From NCBI GenBank assembly GCA_965660165.1, contig CBFHYU010000013.1, positions 1 to 52,950 of the forward strand: 52,950 nt of DNA. The letters run 5' to 3'. Source of the DNA: WTJO01 sp965660165 (GTDB lineage Bacteria > Pseudomonadota > Alphaproteobacteria > Puniceispirillales > Puniceispirillaceae). Position numbers and translations under genes: made by a program. Below, piece after piece: positions 43,062 to 52,192 of the stretch (the first letter of the stretch is position 1; each line of letters opens with the position of its first letter). Under the pieces are notes generated by a model. That model was not told the DNA's origin and did not search any database. It worked only from the letters and a program-made list of their open reading frames with translations.

Positions 43062-44060
43062 GTGGAAACTATTCGCCTCACCGCAACCGATGACGATATT
43101 GATATCCGAATTGACAGATGGTTAAGCCAGAAGCTGGCTGAACAGAATTTTTCACGATCTCAAATCAAATTATTGATTCAAGCAGGCCATCTTTGCGCAG
43201 ATGATAATCAGCTTACCGACCCATCAGCACAGATAAAAGCTGGTATAAGCTATTATTTATCTGTGCCAGAAGCCAAAAAAGCAGCGCCTGAGCCTGAGCC
43301 TATCGCGCTTGATATATTATATGAAGATGAACATCTGATTATCATAAATAAAGCTGCTGGCATGGTTGTTCACCCTGCACCAGGTTCATATTCAGGCACG
43401 CTTGTAAATGCATTATTGCATCATTGTGGCGATAGCCTTACTGGCATAGGCGGGGTGATGCGTCCTGGCATTGTTCACCGCCTCGATAAGGACACGTCTG
43501 GCGTGATGGTTGTTGCCAAAACCCAAGCAAGCCATATGAAGCTGTCCGAAATGTTTGCCTTGCATGACCTTGAACGACGGTATCAGGCAGTAACATGGGG
43601 GATTATCAACCCCGCATCTGGTCATATTGATGCGCCTATCGGGCGGCATAAGACAGATCGCAAAAGACAAGCCATCATCGCAACAGGCAAGCCAGCACAG
43701 ACAGACTATACCCTAATCCGTCATCTACCACCTTATGCCTCTGTTGTGGAATGTCAGCTTTATACAGGGCGCACACATCAAATAAGAGTACATCTTAATT
43801 CCATTGGCTTTGGGTTGATTGGTGATCCTGTTTATGGCCGTCCGATGCGTCTGTCCCAGATGCCAGATCAGCAAAGCCGCGATTTACTAGGCAGAATAAG
43901 GCAGTTTCCACGACAGGCATTATGTGCGACCCACTTAGGCTTTCATCACCCAATAACGTCACAAGTGATGGCCTTTACGGTTCCACTTCCAGATGATATC
44001 ACCTCACTTATAGAAGATATCAATACAACTATTCTGCAACGTGGTAGTCAGGCTAGATAG
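43062..44060 (+). CDS. rluD: 23S rRNA pseudouridine synthase RluD
   Basis: This 332-aa enzyme makes pseudouridines in helix 69 of 23S rRNA. It has an N-terminal S4 domain (IDRWLSQKLAEQNFSRSQIK), then the catalytic domain with IINKAAGMVVHPAPG and RPGIVHRLDKDTSGVMVVAK, where the Asp of HRLDxxTSG is the nucleophile, and YTGRTHQIRVHLNSIG. The start is GTG 43062 with AAGAGAG upstream; an ATG at 43060 is in another frame. rpoH follows on the same strand. Confidence 0.95.
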   Translation: METIRLTATDDDIDIRIDRWLSQKLAEQNFSRSQIKLLIQAGHLCADDNQLTDPSAQIKAGISYYLSVPEAKKAAPEPEPIALDILYEDEHLIIINKAAGMVVHPAPGSYSGTLVNALLHHCGDSLTGIGGVMRPGIVHRLDKDTSGVMVVAKTQASHMKLSEMFALHDLERRYQAVTWGIINPASGHIDAPIGRHKTDRKRQAIIATGKPAQTDYTLIRHLPPYASVVECQLYTGRTHQIRVHLNSIGFGLIGDPVYGRPMRLSQMPDQQSRDLLGRIRQFPRQALCATHLGFHHPITSQVMAFTVPLPDDITSLIEDINTTILQRGSQAR

Positions 44061-44094
44061 CAATACCAGTTAAGAATGCAAGGCATGCCATAAT

Positions 44095-44117
44095 CTTGCC
44101 CCTCTTTAATTCTATAG
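44095..44117 (+). promoter_or_regulatory. Weak candidate heat-shock-type promoter of rpoH
   Basis: CTTGCC (44095-44100) and CTATAG (44112-44117) in the 116-nt gap before rpoH resemble RpoH-type promoters of Alphaproteobacteria (CTTG and CYATNT-like elements), which would mean autoregulation. The spacing is on the short side and the match is loose. Confidence 0.25.
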
Positions 44118-44176
44118 AAAGAATGCTTATATCATAGCTAGGCATGTATATTGATGTTAATAACGGAGAACAGGAT

Positions 44177-45091
44177 ATGACAAAGACTGCGTTAATTCCT
44201 GCGCTGTCGCCAGAAGGTAGCCTAAGCCGCTATATGGATCAAATTAGACAGTTTCCTATGCTGGAAGCTGACGAAGAATTTATGCTTGCAAAATCATTCA
44301 AAGAACGGGGTGATGTGGATGCTGCCCACAAGCTTGTAACCAGCCATTTACGTCTTGTTGCCAAAATCGCGATGGGCTATCGCGGCTATGGCCTGCCTGT
44401 GGCTGACCTAATCTCTGAGGGTAATTTGGGGATGATGCATGCGGTGAAGAAATTTGACCCTGATAAAGGGTTTCGGCTTGCAACCTATGCAATGTGGTGG
44501 ATAAAAGCCTCAATTCAAGAATATGTGCTTAGAAGCTGGTCTTTGGTGAAGATTGGCACAACCGCCTCTCAGAAAAAGCTATTCTTTAATTTACGCCGCC
44601 TGAAAGGCCAGATTGGCGCTATTGATAGTGGTGATATGTCACCTGACGATGTTACCCATATTGCAGATGCCCTAAATGTTGCCGAAAAAGATGTGGTTGA
44701 TATGAATCAGCGCATGTCTGGCGGAGATAAATCATTAAATGTAACCGTAGGCGCACACGGAACAGATCAGCAAGGTGAATGGCAGGATTGGCTTGCAGAT
44801 GACAGCCCTGATCAGGAAGCCCAATTTGCTGATAATGAAGAACAGGAACGGCGGCACGAGCTGATGATGCAGGCCATGAAACATCTCAATGAGCGCGAAA
44901 TCCGCATCATTGAAGCTAGACGCCTATCAGAACCGCCCCTCACCCTTGAGGATCTGGCGATTGAGTTTAATGTTAGCCGTGAGCGTATCAGGCAAATTGA
45001 GGTCAGAGCCTTTGAGAAGCTAAGTGAGTCAATTCTAGCGCAAGCGCGTGAGCTTAACCTGCTGACACATCAAGACCAAACTAGCCTCTAA
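44177..45091 (+). CDS. rpoH: Heat-shock sigma factor RpoH (sigma-32)
   Basis: This 304-aa group 3 sigma factor directs RNA polymerase to heat-shock promoters. Region 1.2/2.1 starts SLSRYMDQIRQFPML, the core-binding 2.2-2.3 includes NLGMMHAVKKFDPDKGFRLA, region 2.4 is TYAMWWIKASIQEYVLRSW, and region 4.2 is LAIEFNVSRERIRQIEVRAF. The RpoH box region with QKKLFFNLRRLK separates it from RpoD. I chose ATG 44177, close behind GGAGAACAGG; a start at 44144 adds 11 residues. Its stop overlaps the convergent purA by 11 nt. Confidence 0.96.
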   Translation: MTKTALIPALSPEGSLSRYMDQIRQFPMLEADEEFMLAKSFKERGDVDAAHKLVTSHLRLVAKIAMGYRGYGLPVADLISEGNLGMMHAVKKFDPDKGFRLATYAMWWIKASIQEYVLRSWSLVKIGTTASQKKLFFNLRRLKGQIGAIDSGDMSPDDVTHIADALNVAEKDVVDMNQRMSGGDKSLNVTVGAHGTDQQGEWQDWLADDSPDQEAQFADNEEQERRHELMMQAMKHLNEREIRIIEARRLSEPPLTLEDLAIEFNVSRERIRQIEVRAFEKLSESILAQARELNLLTHQDQTSL

Positions 45092-46373
45092 ATGGGTCTT
45101 TTACCATGATGGTGTCTTCACGTTCTGGACTTGTTGATAGCAAAGACACTGGAAGTGAGGTTAGCTCTTCTAAGCGGCGGATATATTTTACCGCATTTGC
45201 GGGTAATTCTGCCCATGACCGTGCGCCATAGGTAGTTTCAGACCAGCCTGGCATTTCTTCAAAAATTGGCACACATGCTGCCTGATCAGCTGCATTTGCG
45301 GGAAAATAATCTAGCTGTTTGCCGTTACAGTCATAGCCAATGCATATTTTTAATGTCTCAAACCCGTCAAGCACGTCAAGCTTAGTCAGTGCCATGCCAG
45401 AGATGCCTGCTGTTAGGCCTGCCTGTTTTACCATCACAGCATCAAACCAGCCGCACCGTCTTTTCCTGCCTGTCACAGTGCCAAATTCGCGGCCACGCTC
45501 ACCCATGCGGTTGCCATCATCACCGAAATCTTCAGATGGGAACGGGCCTGATCCTACGCGTGTTGTATAGGCTTTGGTAATACCAAGCACGAAATTTACC
45601 GCATCAGGCCCTGTACCTGTGCCTGTAGCTGCCTGTCCAGCCACCGTATTTGACGATGTTACAAATGGATAGGTGCCATGATCAATATCAAGCATTACGC
45701 CTTGTGCGCCTTCAAACAAAATTGTTTTGCGCCCCTGCATCGCATCTGCTAGCACCCGCCAGCCAGGCTGGGCATAGCGAAGCAAACTATCACGCATAGA
45801 TAATAGATCAGCAACAATATCATCAGCTGACACAGCCGCCTCACCTGCCGCTTCAAGCCATATATTATGATGTGCCACAAGCGCAGATACACGCTCGCTT
45901 AACAAGCGCTCATCCGTTAGATCAGATAATCTGATACCACGACGGGCAACCTTATCTTCATAGGCAGGGCCAATGCCGCGCCCTGTTGTGCCAATTTTAC
46001 CCGCGCCTCGCAATGCCTCACGTGCCTGATCTGTCTTTACATGTACGTTCAGGATCAGATTGACATTTTCTGCAACTACTAGATTTTCAGGGCTGATAGA
46101 GACAGATTGTGATGTCAGCATATCAATTTCTGAAAGCAGCGCAACTGGGTCAACGACCACACCATTGCCAATGATCGACACTTTGCCAGGTCTGACAATG
46201 CCTGAGGGCAGTAATGATAATTTATATTCCACACCATCAATTACCAGCGTATGACCTGCATTATGCCCGCCCTGAAATCGTGCAACAATATCAGCTCGCT
46301 CAGATAGCCAGTCTACAATTTTGCCTTTTCCTTCGTCTCCCCATTGAGAGCCGATCACCGCCACATTTGCCAT
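45081..46373 (-). CDS. purA: Adenylosuccinate synthetase PurA
   Basis: This 430-aa GTP-dependent enzyme condenses IMP with aspartate, the first step from IMP to AMP. It starts with the P-loop segment GSQWGDEGKGKIVD and shows FQGGHNAGHTLV, GTTGRGIGPAYEDK, FEGAQGVMLDIDHGTYPFVTS and GSGPFPSE, all diagnostic. It is 27 nt after hisZ with AAGGGAT before its ATG, so the pair is probably one operon. The stop overlaps rpoH. Confidence 0.97.
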   Translation of the reverse strand: MANVAVIGSQWGDEGKGKIVDWLSERADIVARFQGGHNAGHTLVIDGVEYKLSLLPSGIVRPGKVSIIGNGVVVDPVALLSEIDMLTSQSVSISPENLVVAENVNLILNVHVKTDQAREALRGAGKIGTTGRGIGPAYEDKVARRGIRLSDLTDERLLSERVSALVAHHNIWLEAAGEAAVSADDIVADLLSMRDSLLRYAQPGWRVLADAMQGRKTILFEGAQGVMLDIDHGTYPFVTSSNTVAGQAATGTGTGPDAVNFVLGITKAYTTRVGSGPFPSEDFGDDGNRMGERGREFGTVTGRKRRCGWFDAVMVKQAGLTAGISGMALTKLDVLDGFETLKICIGYDCNGKQLDYFPANAADQAACVPIFEEMPGWSETTYGARSWAELPANAVKYIRRLEELTSLPVSLLSTSPEREDTIMVKDPFRG

Positions 46374-46400
46374 TTATCCCTTACACTTTCTTAACTAGAT

Positions 46401-47570
46401 TTATAGCTGTTCAGGCTCGCCCCCAGCTGAACGTACGATGAACTGACAGCCAAGATTTCGGGCTTCTTCATCTGCTGTTGCATCAGGGCTACCCATAATA
46501 ATATTTCTGCCTGCTTTGATAAATTTTAGCGCTGTCGCAGGCCCTGCCTCAGCCGCAATATAAAGCTGCATCTGAGGCTGATGTGCTGGCAGAATTTGCT
46601 GAACCCGCTCCATATAGACAGATAATCCAATCGCAGGCTCTTGATAGGGGGTTACATAAGCGCCGCCCGCCGCAATAGCTCCGCGTGAGCCCTCACTGTA
46701 AATCGCAAAGGCAATCGAGGTATGATAGCCATCGCCTTGCCTATCCAAAGGGTCAAGCGTAACAGAAATATCTTGATCAAGACGGGTTATCTGTTCTGCA
46801 AGAGATGTCAGTCTGGCAAGCTGTCTTGCGATCTGTTCTGGCAGGTCTGATGCCAGCGCTTTAATGCGGTTAATATCATTGCCTGATGCCTGCATAATGT
46901 TTGCAAGCATGGTTGCTTCTGGCGTGCCTGTTTGCGATAGAGCTGATATATCTCTTTGGCTTACAAGTCGCGATAACTGGCCGTCATCTTCTATGTCTCC
47001 CACTATCATTGCGCCTAGTTGCGGCAAGCATAAATCGACTGTCAAATTAGTGATAGAGGCTGCTTTCAAAGCAGTTACCCCAAGCAGGATAATTTCCAGC
47101 GATGCGGCATCATCATCTCTGCCAATTATTTCTGCACCTGCCTGCGCCATCTGACGCTCTGGATTTAATAGCTCAGGCACTACACGTACCACATCACCAT
47201 GATAAGAAAGCCGCAAAGGGCGCGGTAAATGGGCAAGGCGTGTTCCAGAAATTCGTGCCATTTGGGCTGTCATATCTGCACGCACACCCATCATCCGCCG
47301 CGAAATTGGGTCAAGCAAACGAAACGTCTGGGTAGATAGGCTAGTGCCGATAATATCATCAACCAGCGTTTCTTCAAATTCCATCAAGGGCGGGCTGACA
47401 AGCTGATAGCCAAACTGGGCAATCGCAGACATTACCGCCATTCTGGCACGGTCATTCTGCTCAGATTGCGGGAATAACACATCTGACAGGCCTGAAGGCA
47501 GTAAACCAGAATGTTGCTGTTTCGGGCGTTGCGCCTCAGCAAACGAGGTATCAGAATTATCTGATGACAT
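46401..47570 (-). CDS. hisZ: ATP phosphoribosyltransferase regulatory subunit HisZ
   Basis: This 389-aa protein is a catalytically inactive relative of histidyl-tRNA synthetase. It shows class II synthetase motifs without the histidyl adenylate residues: YQLVSPPLMEFEETL, the motif-2-like LRLSYHGDVVR and QMAQAGAEIIG. In organisms with a short HisG it forms the allosteric HisG-HisZ complex that starts histidine synthesis. The N terminus (about 20 residues) is poorly conserved. It precedes purA, as in other Alphaproteobacteria. The hisG gene is not in the window. Confidence 0.9.
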   Translation of the reverse strand: MSSDNSDTSFAEAQRPKQQHSGLLPSGLSDVLFPQSEQNDRARMAVMSAIAQFGYQLVSPPLMEFEETLVDDIIGTSLSTQTFRLLDPISRRMMGVRADMTAQMARISGTRLAHLPRPLRLSYHGDVVRVVPELLNPERQMAQAGAEIIGRDDDAASLEIILLGVTALKAASITNLTVDLCLPQLGAMIVGDIEDDGQLSRLVSQRDISALSQTGTPEATMLANIMQASGNDINRIKALASDLPEQIARQLARLTSLAEQITRLDQDISVTLDPLDRQGDGYHTSIAFAIYSEGSRGAIAAGGAYVTPYQEPAIGLSVYMERVQQILPAHQPQMQLYIAAEAGPATALKFIKAGRNIIMGSPDATADEEARNLGCQFIVRSAGGEPEQL

Positions 47571-47638
47571 GCTTTTCGGCCCTTATGTTTTTAAATATAT
47601 CTGCCTGCTAGGGTCTGTCTCACACCCGCACAGCAGAT

Positions 47639-47702
47639 GGTGGAGGCATAATTATTCAGCCTCCACCTGTCTAGCGAATTTGGCGGCATTTTTCAAGCCG
47701 CC
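47639..47702. terminator. Two tandem perfect hairpins between serA and hisZ
   Basis: GGTGGAGGC/GCCTCCACC (47639-47647 and 47659-47667, 11-nt loop) and GGCGGC/GCCGCC (47682-47687 and 47697-47702, 9-nt loop) lie just after the serA stop. They have no U-tract directly behind them. They could end the serC-serA transcript with help from Rho or protect its 3' end. Confidence 0.45.
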
Positions 47703-47717
47703 TCATCCAGAAGCTGG

Positions 47718-49301
47718 TTAATTTGCAAATCGCAAATAATCTGCCCGCACAACCTGTTCAAGATTTCTAATAGACTCAAGGGTATCTGGTGATACAGAGC
47801 CATCTACTTCAACAAGGGCAATCGCTTCTCCGCCAGCCTGTTTGCGGCCAAGATGGAAGGTTGCGATATTCAACCCTAATTTACCAATTAACGAGCCAAG
47901 CGAGCCAATAAATCCTGGCGTGTCATAATTGCGCAGATACAGCATGTCTGCTGGAAAATCTGATTCGATCGAGATATTCTGCACTTCTACCAGACGTGGC
48001 TTGTCGCCGCCTATCAATGTACCCACAATTGTACGTTCACCATCTTTATAGGTCACAGTAAGCCGCAACATGGTTTCATAATCACAACGTCTGTCATGCT
48101 TAACTGTAGCAACAGCGATACCATTAGACGAGGCAATCGCAGTTGCATTCACCATATTTACTGAATCCATGATTGGCCCTAGCAATCCAGACAAGGTTGA
48201 GGCCATAACAGGCTCTTCATTCAGCTTTGAGGCTTTACCATCAAATTCAAGCCTGACCATTGTAATTTCGCTTGAACCAACCTGTCCAATAAACTGGCCA
48301 AGCAATTTGCCAAGCTTCATATAGGGTTTCAGCACAGGGGCTTCTTCTGCAGTAACAGAGGCCATATTCAGCGCGTTTGAAACAGCACCATTTATCAGAT
48401 AGTCTGTCATCTGCTCTGCAATTTGCAAGGCAACCTTTTCTTGCGCTTCAACAGTAGATGCGCCCAGATGAGGGGTTGCAATCAGCGTATCAAGCTCAAA
48501 TAGCGGGTTTTCATGCGCAGGTTCAGTTTCGAACACATCTAGCGCCGCAGAGGCCACATGGCCGTTTTTCATAGCGGCATAAAGTGCCATTTCATCAACC
48601 AGCCCGCCCCGCGCACAATTCACAATCCGCACACCCTTTTTCATCTTATTTAGCGCATCTGCTGAAATGATATTGCGGGTTGCATCTGTTAGCGGTGTAT
48701 GCAAGGTGATATAATCTGCCTGTGTAAACAGCTCATCTAGTTCAACTTTTTCAATGCCAAGCTGTTTTGCGCGTTCTTCTGTTAGGAACGGATCATAACC
48801 CATCACCTTCATTTTTAGCCCTTGCGCTCTATCTGCAACAATCGCCCCGATATTACCGCATCCGATAATGCCAAGACGCTTACCAGAGATTTCTGCGCCC
48901 ATAAATTTTGACTTTTCCCACTTTCCAGAGATGGTTGAAAGATGGGCTTGCGGTATTTGGCGAGTGCTTGCCAGCAACATCGAAATCGCATGTTCTGCTG
49001 TGGTTACAGCATTCCCAAAAGGCGTATTCATCACCACAACACCTGAGGCTGTAGCACAGGGAATATCAACATTATCAACGCCGATACCTGCTCTGCCAAC
49101 CACTTTCAGGTTAACTGCCTTTGCAAGAATTTTGTCTGTTACCTTTGTGGCAGACCGAATAGCCAACCCGTCATATTGGTCAATAATCTCTGCCAGCTCA
49201 TCTGGGCTAAGGCCTACCTTTACATCAACCTCAATACCTGCTTCGCGGAAAATATCCGCCGCCGCAGGCGCTAATTTGTCACTTATTAGAACTTTCGTCA
49301 T
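47718..49301 (-). CDS. serA: D-3-phosphoglycerate dehydrogenase SerA
   Basis: This 527-aa enzyme starts serine synthesis by oxidising 3-phosphoglycerate. It is the long form: catalytic and NAD domains (GIIGCGNIGAIVADRA; NCARGGLVDE with the substrate Arg; ATPHLGASTVEAQ with the catalytic His), then the intervening ASB domain (about 315-450) and a C-terminal ACT domain (about 455-527). It is 34 nt downstream of serC on the same strand, so the two successive pathway steps are co-encoded. Confidence 0.97.
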   Translation of the reverse strand: MTKVLISDKLAPAAADIFREAGIEVDVKVGLSPDELAEIIDQYDGLAIRSATKVTDKILAKAVNLKVVGRAGIGVDNVDIPCATASGVVVMNTPFGNAVTTAEHAISMLLASTRQIPQAHLSTISGKWEKSKFMGAEISGKRLGIIGCGNIGAIVADRAQGLKMKVMGYDPFLTEERAKQLGIEKVELDELFTQADYITLHTPLTDATRNIISADALNKMKKGVRIVNCARGGLVDEMALYAAMKNGHVASAALDVFETEPAHENPLFELDTLIATPHLGASTVEAQEKVALQIAEQMTDYLINGAVSNALNMASVTAEEAPVLKPYMKLGKLLGQFIGQVGSSEITMVRLEFDGKASKLNEEPVMASTLSGLLGPIMDSVNMVNATAIASSNGIAVATVKHDRRCDYETMLRLTVTYKDGERTIVGTLIGGDKPRLVEVQNISIESDFPADMLYLRNYDTPGFIGSLGSLIGKLGLNIATFHLGRKQAGGEAIALVEVDGSVSPDTLESIRNLEQVVRADYLRFAN

Positions 49302-49335
49302 TATCGTCTCATTTCTATATTCTGGATGTTTTTTG

Positions 49336-50493
49336 CTAGATCGCCATCTGCTGACGGGCTTCTGAGAATGCCCAATCTAACCATGGCATCAATGCGCGCA
49401 TATCGTCTGGCTCGACCGTAGGACCGCCCCACACTCTGAGGCCAGCAGGCGCAGTTCGGTAGGCACCAATATCAAAGGCCACCTGCTCATCTGCCAGAAT
49501 CGCAACAATCTTTTTCGCAAAATCAGCCTGTATTTGACTATCTAGTGCCAAAATCTCTGGATGGGTGATTTTCAGACAGATTGAGGTAGAAGATATATTT
49601 GCCTCATCAGCACATAAAAATCCGCACCACTCAGAATTGGCTACAAATGCCTGAACAGCCTCAAGATTAGCGTTGGAACGTGCAATCAATGCCGTTAACC
49701 CGCCAAGCCCTTCAGCCCAGTCAAGCGCAACATGCAAATCTTCGATACACAGCATTGACGGCGTATTGATAGTATCGCCTTTGAAAATGCCCTCTATCAA
49801 CTTGCCTGCTTTGGTAAGCTGGAAAATTTTAGGCAGTGGGCGTGGCGGCACATAGCTTTCCAACCGTTCAACAGCACGTGGTGATAACACAATCACCCCA
49901 AAGCCGCCCTCGCCGCCAAGCGATTTTTGCCAGCTAAAGGTTGTAATATCAAGTTTTGAGAAATCCATCTCCATCGCAAAACAGGCTGAGGTTGCATCTG
50001 CGATTGTAAGCCCTGTCCTGTCGTCTGGAATCCAGCTAGTATCAGGCACCCTTACCCCAGAGGTGGTACCATTATAGGTAAATAGCACATCACGGGTAAA
50101 ATCGACCGCAGACAAATCAGGCAATTCGCCCCAATCTGCTTCCAGTACCCGACAATCTTCTAGCTGTAATTGTTTGGTGGCGTCCCCTACCCATGTCTTG
50201 CCAAAAGATTCCCAAGCCAAAATATCAACGCCACGTGCGCCTAGAACAGACCACATGGCCATCTCGACTGCACCTGTATCAGAAGCTGGTACAATGCCTA
50301 GACGATAATCATCTGGCAGGCCAAGCATCTGGTGCATGCGCATAATCGCTGATGTTATTTTTGCTTTGGGGTCTTTGGCGCGGTGAGAGCGACCAAGCGC
50401 TGCATCACCTAACAATGAGAGGGTCCAGCCGGTTGGCTTTTTTGTCGGCCCAGAAGAAAAATGGGCGGACAACGGCTTTTGCGTTGGCTTCAT
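49336..50493 (-). CDS. serC: Phosphoserine aminotransferase SerC (alphaproteobacterial type)
   Basis: This 385-aa PLP enzyme makes phosphoserine from phosphohydroxypyruvate. Parts of the fold: FSSGPTKKPTGW at the N terminus, the PLP-lysine segment FSWQKSLGGEGGFGVIVL and YVPPRPLPKIFQLTK. This matches the branch shared by Alphaproteobacteria and Methanosarcina rather than the E. coli branch. I chose ATG 50493 with GAGG upstream (ATG 50505 is also in frame). A short structured leader and a good promoter lie upstream. Confidence 0.93.
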   Translation of the reverse strand: MKPTQKPLSAHFSSGPTKKPTGWTLSLLGDAALGRSHRAKDPKAKITSAIMRMHQMLGLPDDYRLGIVPASDTGAVEMAMWSVLGARGVDILAWESFGKTWVGDATKQLQLEDCRVLEADWGELPDLSAVDFTRDVLFTYNGTTSGVRVPDTSWIPDDRTGLTIADATSACFAMEMDFSKLDITTFSWQKSLGGEGGFGVIVLSPRAVERLESYVPPRPLPKIFQLTKAGKLIEGIFKGDTINTPSMLCIEDLHVALDWAEGLGGLTALIARSNANLEAVQAFVANSEWCGFLCADEANISSTSICLKITHPEILALDSQIQADFAKKIVAILADEQVAFDIGAYRTAPAGLRVWGGPTVEPDDMRALMPWLDWAFSEARQQMAI

Positions 50494-50543
50494 GGCGAAC
50501 CTCATCAATAATGTGACCATCCGTTGGGGGATGGCGACCCGCC
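50494..50543 (-). promoter_or_regulatory. Hairpin leader of serC, possible serC-motif RNA
   Basis: The predicted 5' leader of about 48 nt contains a hairpin CCATCC/GGATGG (50517-50522 and 50529-50534) and a competing small stem GGCG-GGT-CGCC (read on the bottom strand; top-strand bases 50533-50543). The same GGCG could also pair with CGCC just before the start codon. A conserved serC leader RNA is known upstream of serC-serA operons in Alphaproteobacteria; whether this is that motif was not tested. Confidence 0.42.
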
Positions 50544-50547
50544 GATG

Positions 50548-50575
50548 ACCATACTGATCTTCAAGAAGAAGTCAA
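50548..50575 (-). promoter_or_regulatory. Candidate serC promoter
   Basis: On the bottom strand, TTGACT (top-strand 50570-50575) and TATGGT (50548-50553) are spaced by 16 bp. The predicted start is near 50541, so the transcript would begin at the serC hairpin leader. Confidence 0.55.
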
Positions 50576-50619
50576 GCTATGAGTGTTATTACAAGAATAT
50601 TAAGGGGATAGGGATAGTT

Positions 50620-51966
50620 TTAGCCCTGCTTAAGAGCATTCACCAGCCGGCTCATCGCAGTCTCTAGCTGGTCGTCATCTTCAGCCTCTACCATCACCCT
50701 GATGAGCGGTTCTGTGCCAGAGGGGCGTAGCAGGATTCTGCCTCTATCGCCAAGATAGTCTTCTACAGCTGCCATTTCTGCCTGAACATGTGCCGTATCA
50801 AGCACAGATTTATCCATATCAGACAGGTTCACCAGCTTTTGTGGCAAAGGCGTAAATTGTGCCAGCACCTCACTGGCTGGCTTGCCAGAACGAGCCAGAA
50901 TAGACAGTATCTGCAAGGCGGCTATCATCCCATCGCCTGTACGTGTTAGCTCGGGCAATAACACATGTCCAGATGGCTCACCACCTAGATTACTGCCTGT
51001 TTGCTGCATCCGTTCCATAATATATCTATCGCCAACTGCCGTTCGTTCAAATCCGATATTATGGGCGTTCAGCATCTTTTCAAGCCCCAGATTGCTCATC
51101 ATCGTGCCGATCACGGCGCCGTTCAATATCCCGCGTTCTGCATAATCAAGCGCCAGCGCGGCAAGCACATGATCGCCATCACAGATGCGGCCTGTCTCGT
51201 CACACAGAATAAGCCTATCTGCATCACCATCAAGCGCAATTCCGATGCTAGCCTCAGACTCTGTAACCACTTTCTGCATATTCTGAGGGGCGGTTGCACC
51301 ACATTCACGGTTAATATTCAGCCCATCAGGCGACACCCCCATAGATATCACCTCTGCGCCAAGTTCGGTCAGCGTGTTTGGCGCAATCTGATAGGCCGCA
51401 CCATGCGCGCAATCCACCACTATCCGCCTGCCAGCTAATGACAAATCTTCATCAAACGTGGATTTCACAAATTCCATATAGCGTGAACCAGAATTTACAA
51501 TTCTGCGTGCGCGGCCAATTTTCTCAGAATCTGCCAGCGAAATAGAGCCCTGCATCAGTGTGCTAATAGCCTGTTCAACCTCATCAGCCAGCTTATGCCC
51601 ATCTGCGCCAAATAGTTTAATGCCATTATCATGGTGCGGATTATGAGATGCAGAAATCATCACACCAAAATCAGCGCGCATTGAGTGAATAAGATATGAA
51701 ACAGCTGCCGTCGGCACAGGCCCTAGCAGGCGGCAATCTATGCCAATCGAATTAAAGCCAGCCACCAACGCAGCTTCTAGCATATAACCAGACAGGCGGG
51801 TGTCTTTGCCAATCACTACCAGAGGCGCGCCAGTATGACCTTTTGCTATGCTGGCATCACTGAAATACCGACCTGCGGCAAGCGCCAACCGCACTACAGA
51901 TTCAGCCCGCATTGGCCCTGTATTAATGCGGGCGCGAACGCCATCTGTTCCAAAGATTCCTGCCAT
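50620..51966 (-). CDS. glmM: Phosphoglucosamine mutase GlmM
   Basis: This 448-aa enzyme converts glucosamine-6-phosphate to glucosamine-1-phosphate, on the way to UDP-GlcNAc for peptidoglycan and lipid A. It has the N-terminal FGTDGVRARIN, the phosphoserine loop MISASHNPHHDNGIKLFG, the metal loop ALDGDADRL, the sugar-specificity loop GGEPSGH, and the phosphate-binding RPSGTEPLIRVM. ATG 51966 starts with MAGIFGTDG. A separate promoter lies upstream, within the 226-nt gap to folP. Confidence 0.97.
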   Translation of the reverse strand: MAGIFGTDGVRARINTGPMRAESVVRLALAAGRYFSDASIAKGHTGAPLVVIGKDTRLSGYMLEAALVAGFNSIGIDCRLLGPVPTAAVSYLIHSMRADFGVMISASHNPHHDNGIKLFGADGHKLADEVEQAISTLMQGSISLADSEKIGRARRIVNSGSRYMEFVKSTFDEDLSLAGRRIVVDCAHGAAYQIAPNTLTELGAEVISMGVSPDGLNINRECGATAPQNMQKVVTESEASIGIALDGDADRLILCDETGRICDGDHVLAALALDYAERGILNGAVIGTMMSNLGLEKMLNAHNIGFERTAVGDRYIMERMQQTGSNLGGEPSGHVLLPELTRTGDGMIAALQILSILARSGKPASEVLAQFTPLPQKLVNLSDMDKSVLDTAHVQAEMAAVEDYLGDRGRILLRPSGTEPLIRVMVEAEDDDQLETAMSRLVNALKQG

Positions 51967-51994
51967 TTCACGCCCTAAGATTACCTAATCCCAG

Positions 51995-52023
51995 ACTATA
52001 TATTGCCCCCTGTAACCTGTCCA
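51995..52023 (-). promoter_or_regulatory. Probable glmM promoter
   Basis: On the bottom strand TGGACA (top-strand 52018-52023) and TATAGT (51995-52000) are spaced by 17 bp, 29 nt from the glmM ATG. This is the best-scoring promoter by eye in the window. The rest of the 226-nt folP-glmM gap (52024-52192) shows nothing recognisable. Confidence 0.6.
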
Positions 52024-52192
52024 GATAAAGCCAGATATTACACCGCAATAATAGCCAATGGATATTTGGGCGCAATAGATTCCAGATCACCCTCTGAGGA
52101 ATGTTCGGGCTATTCGTTCTTAGATGCAAAAAGCTGTTTTCTTCTTTATGAGTAAAATATGGTAGTTGACGCCCGTAATCAGAGTAAGCCCC

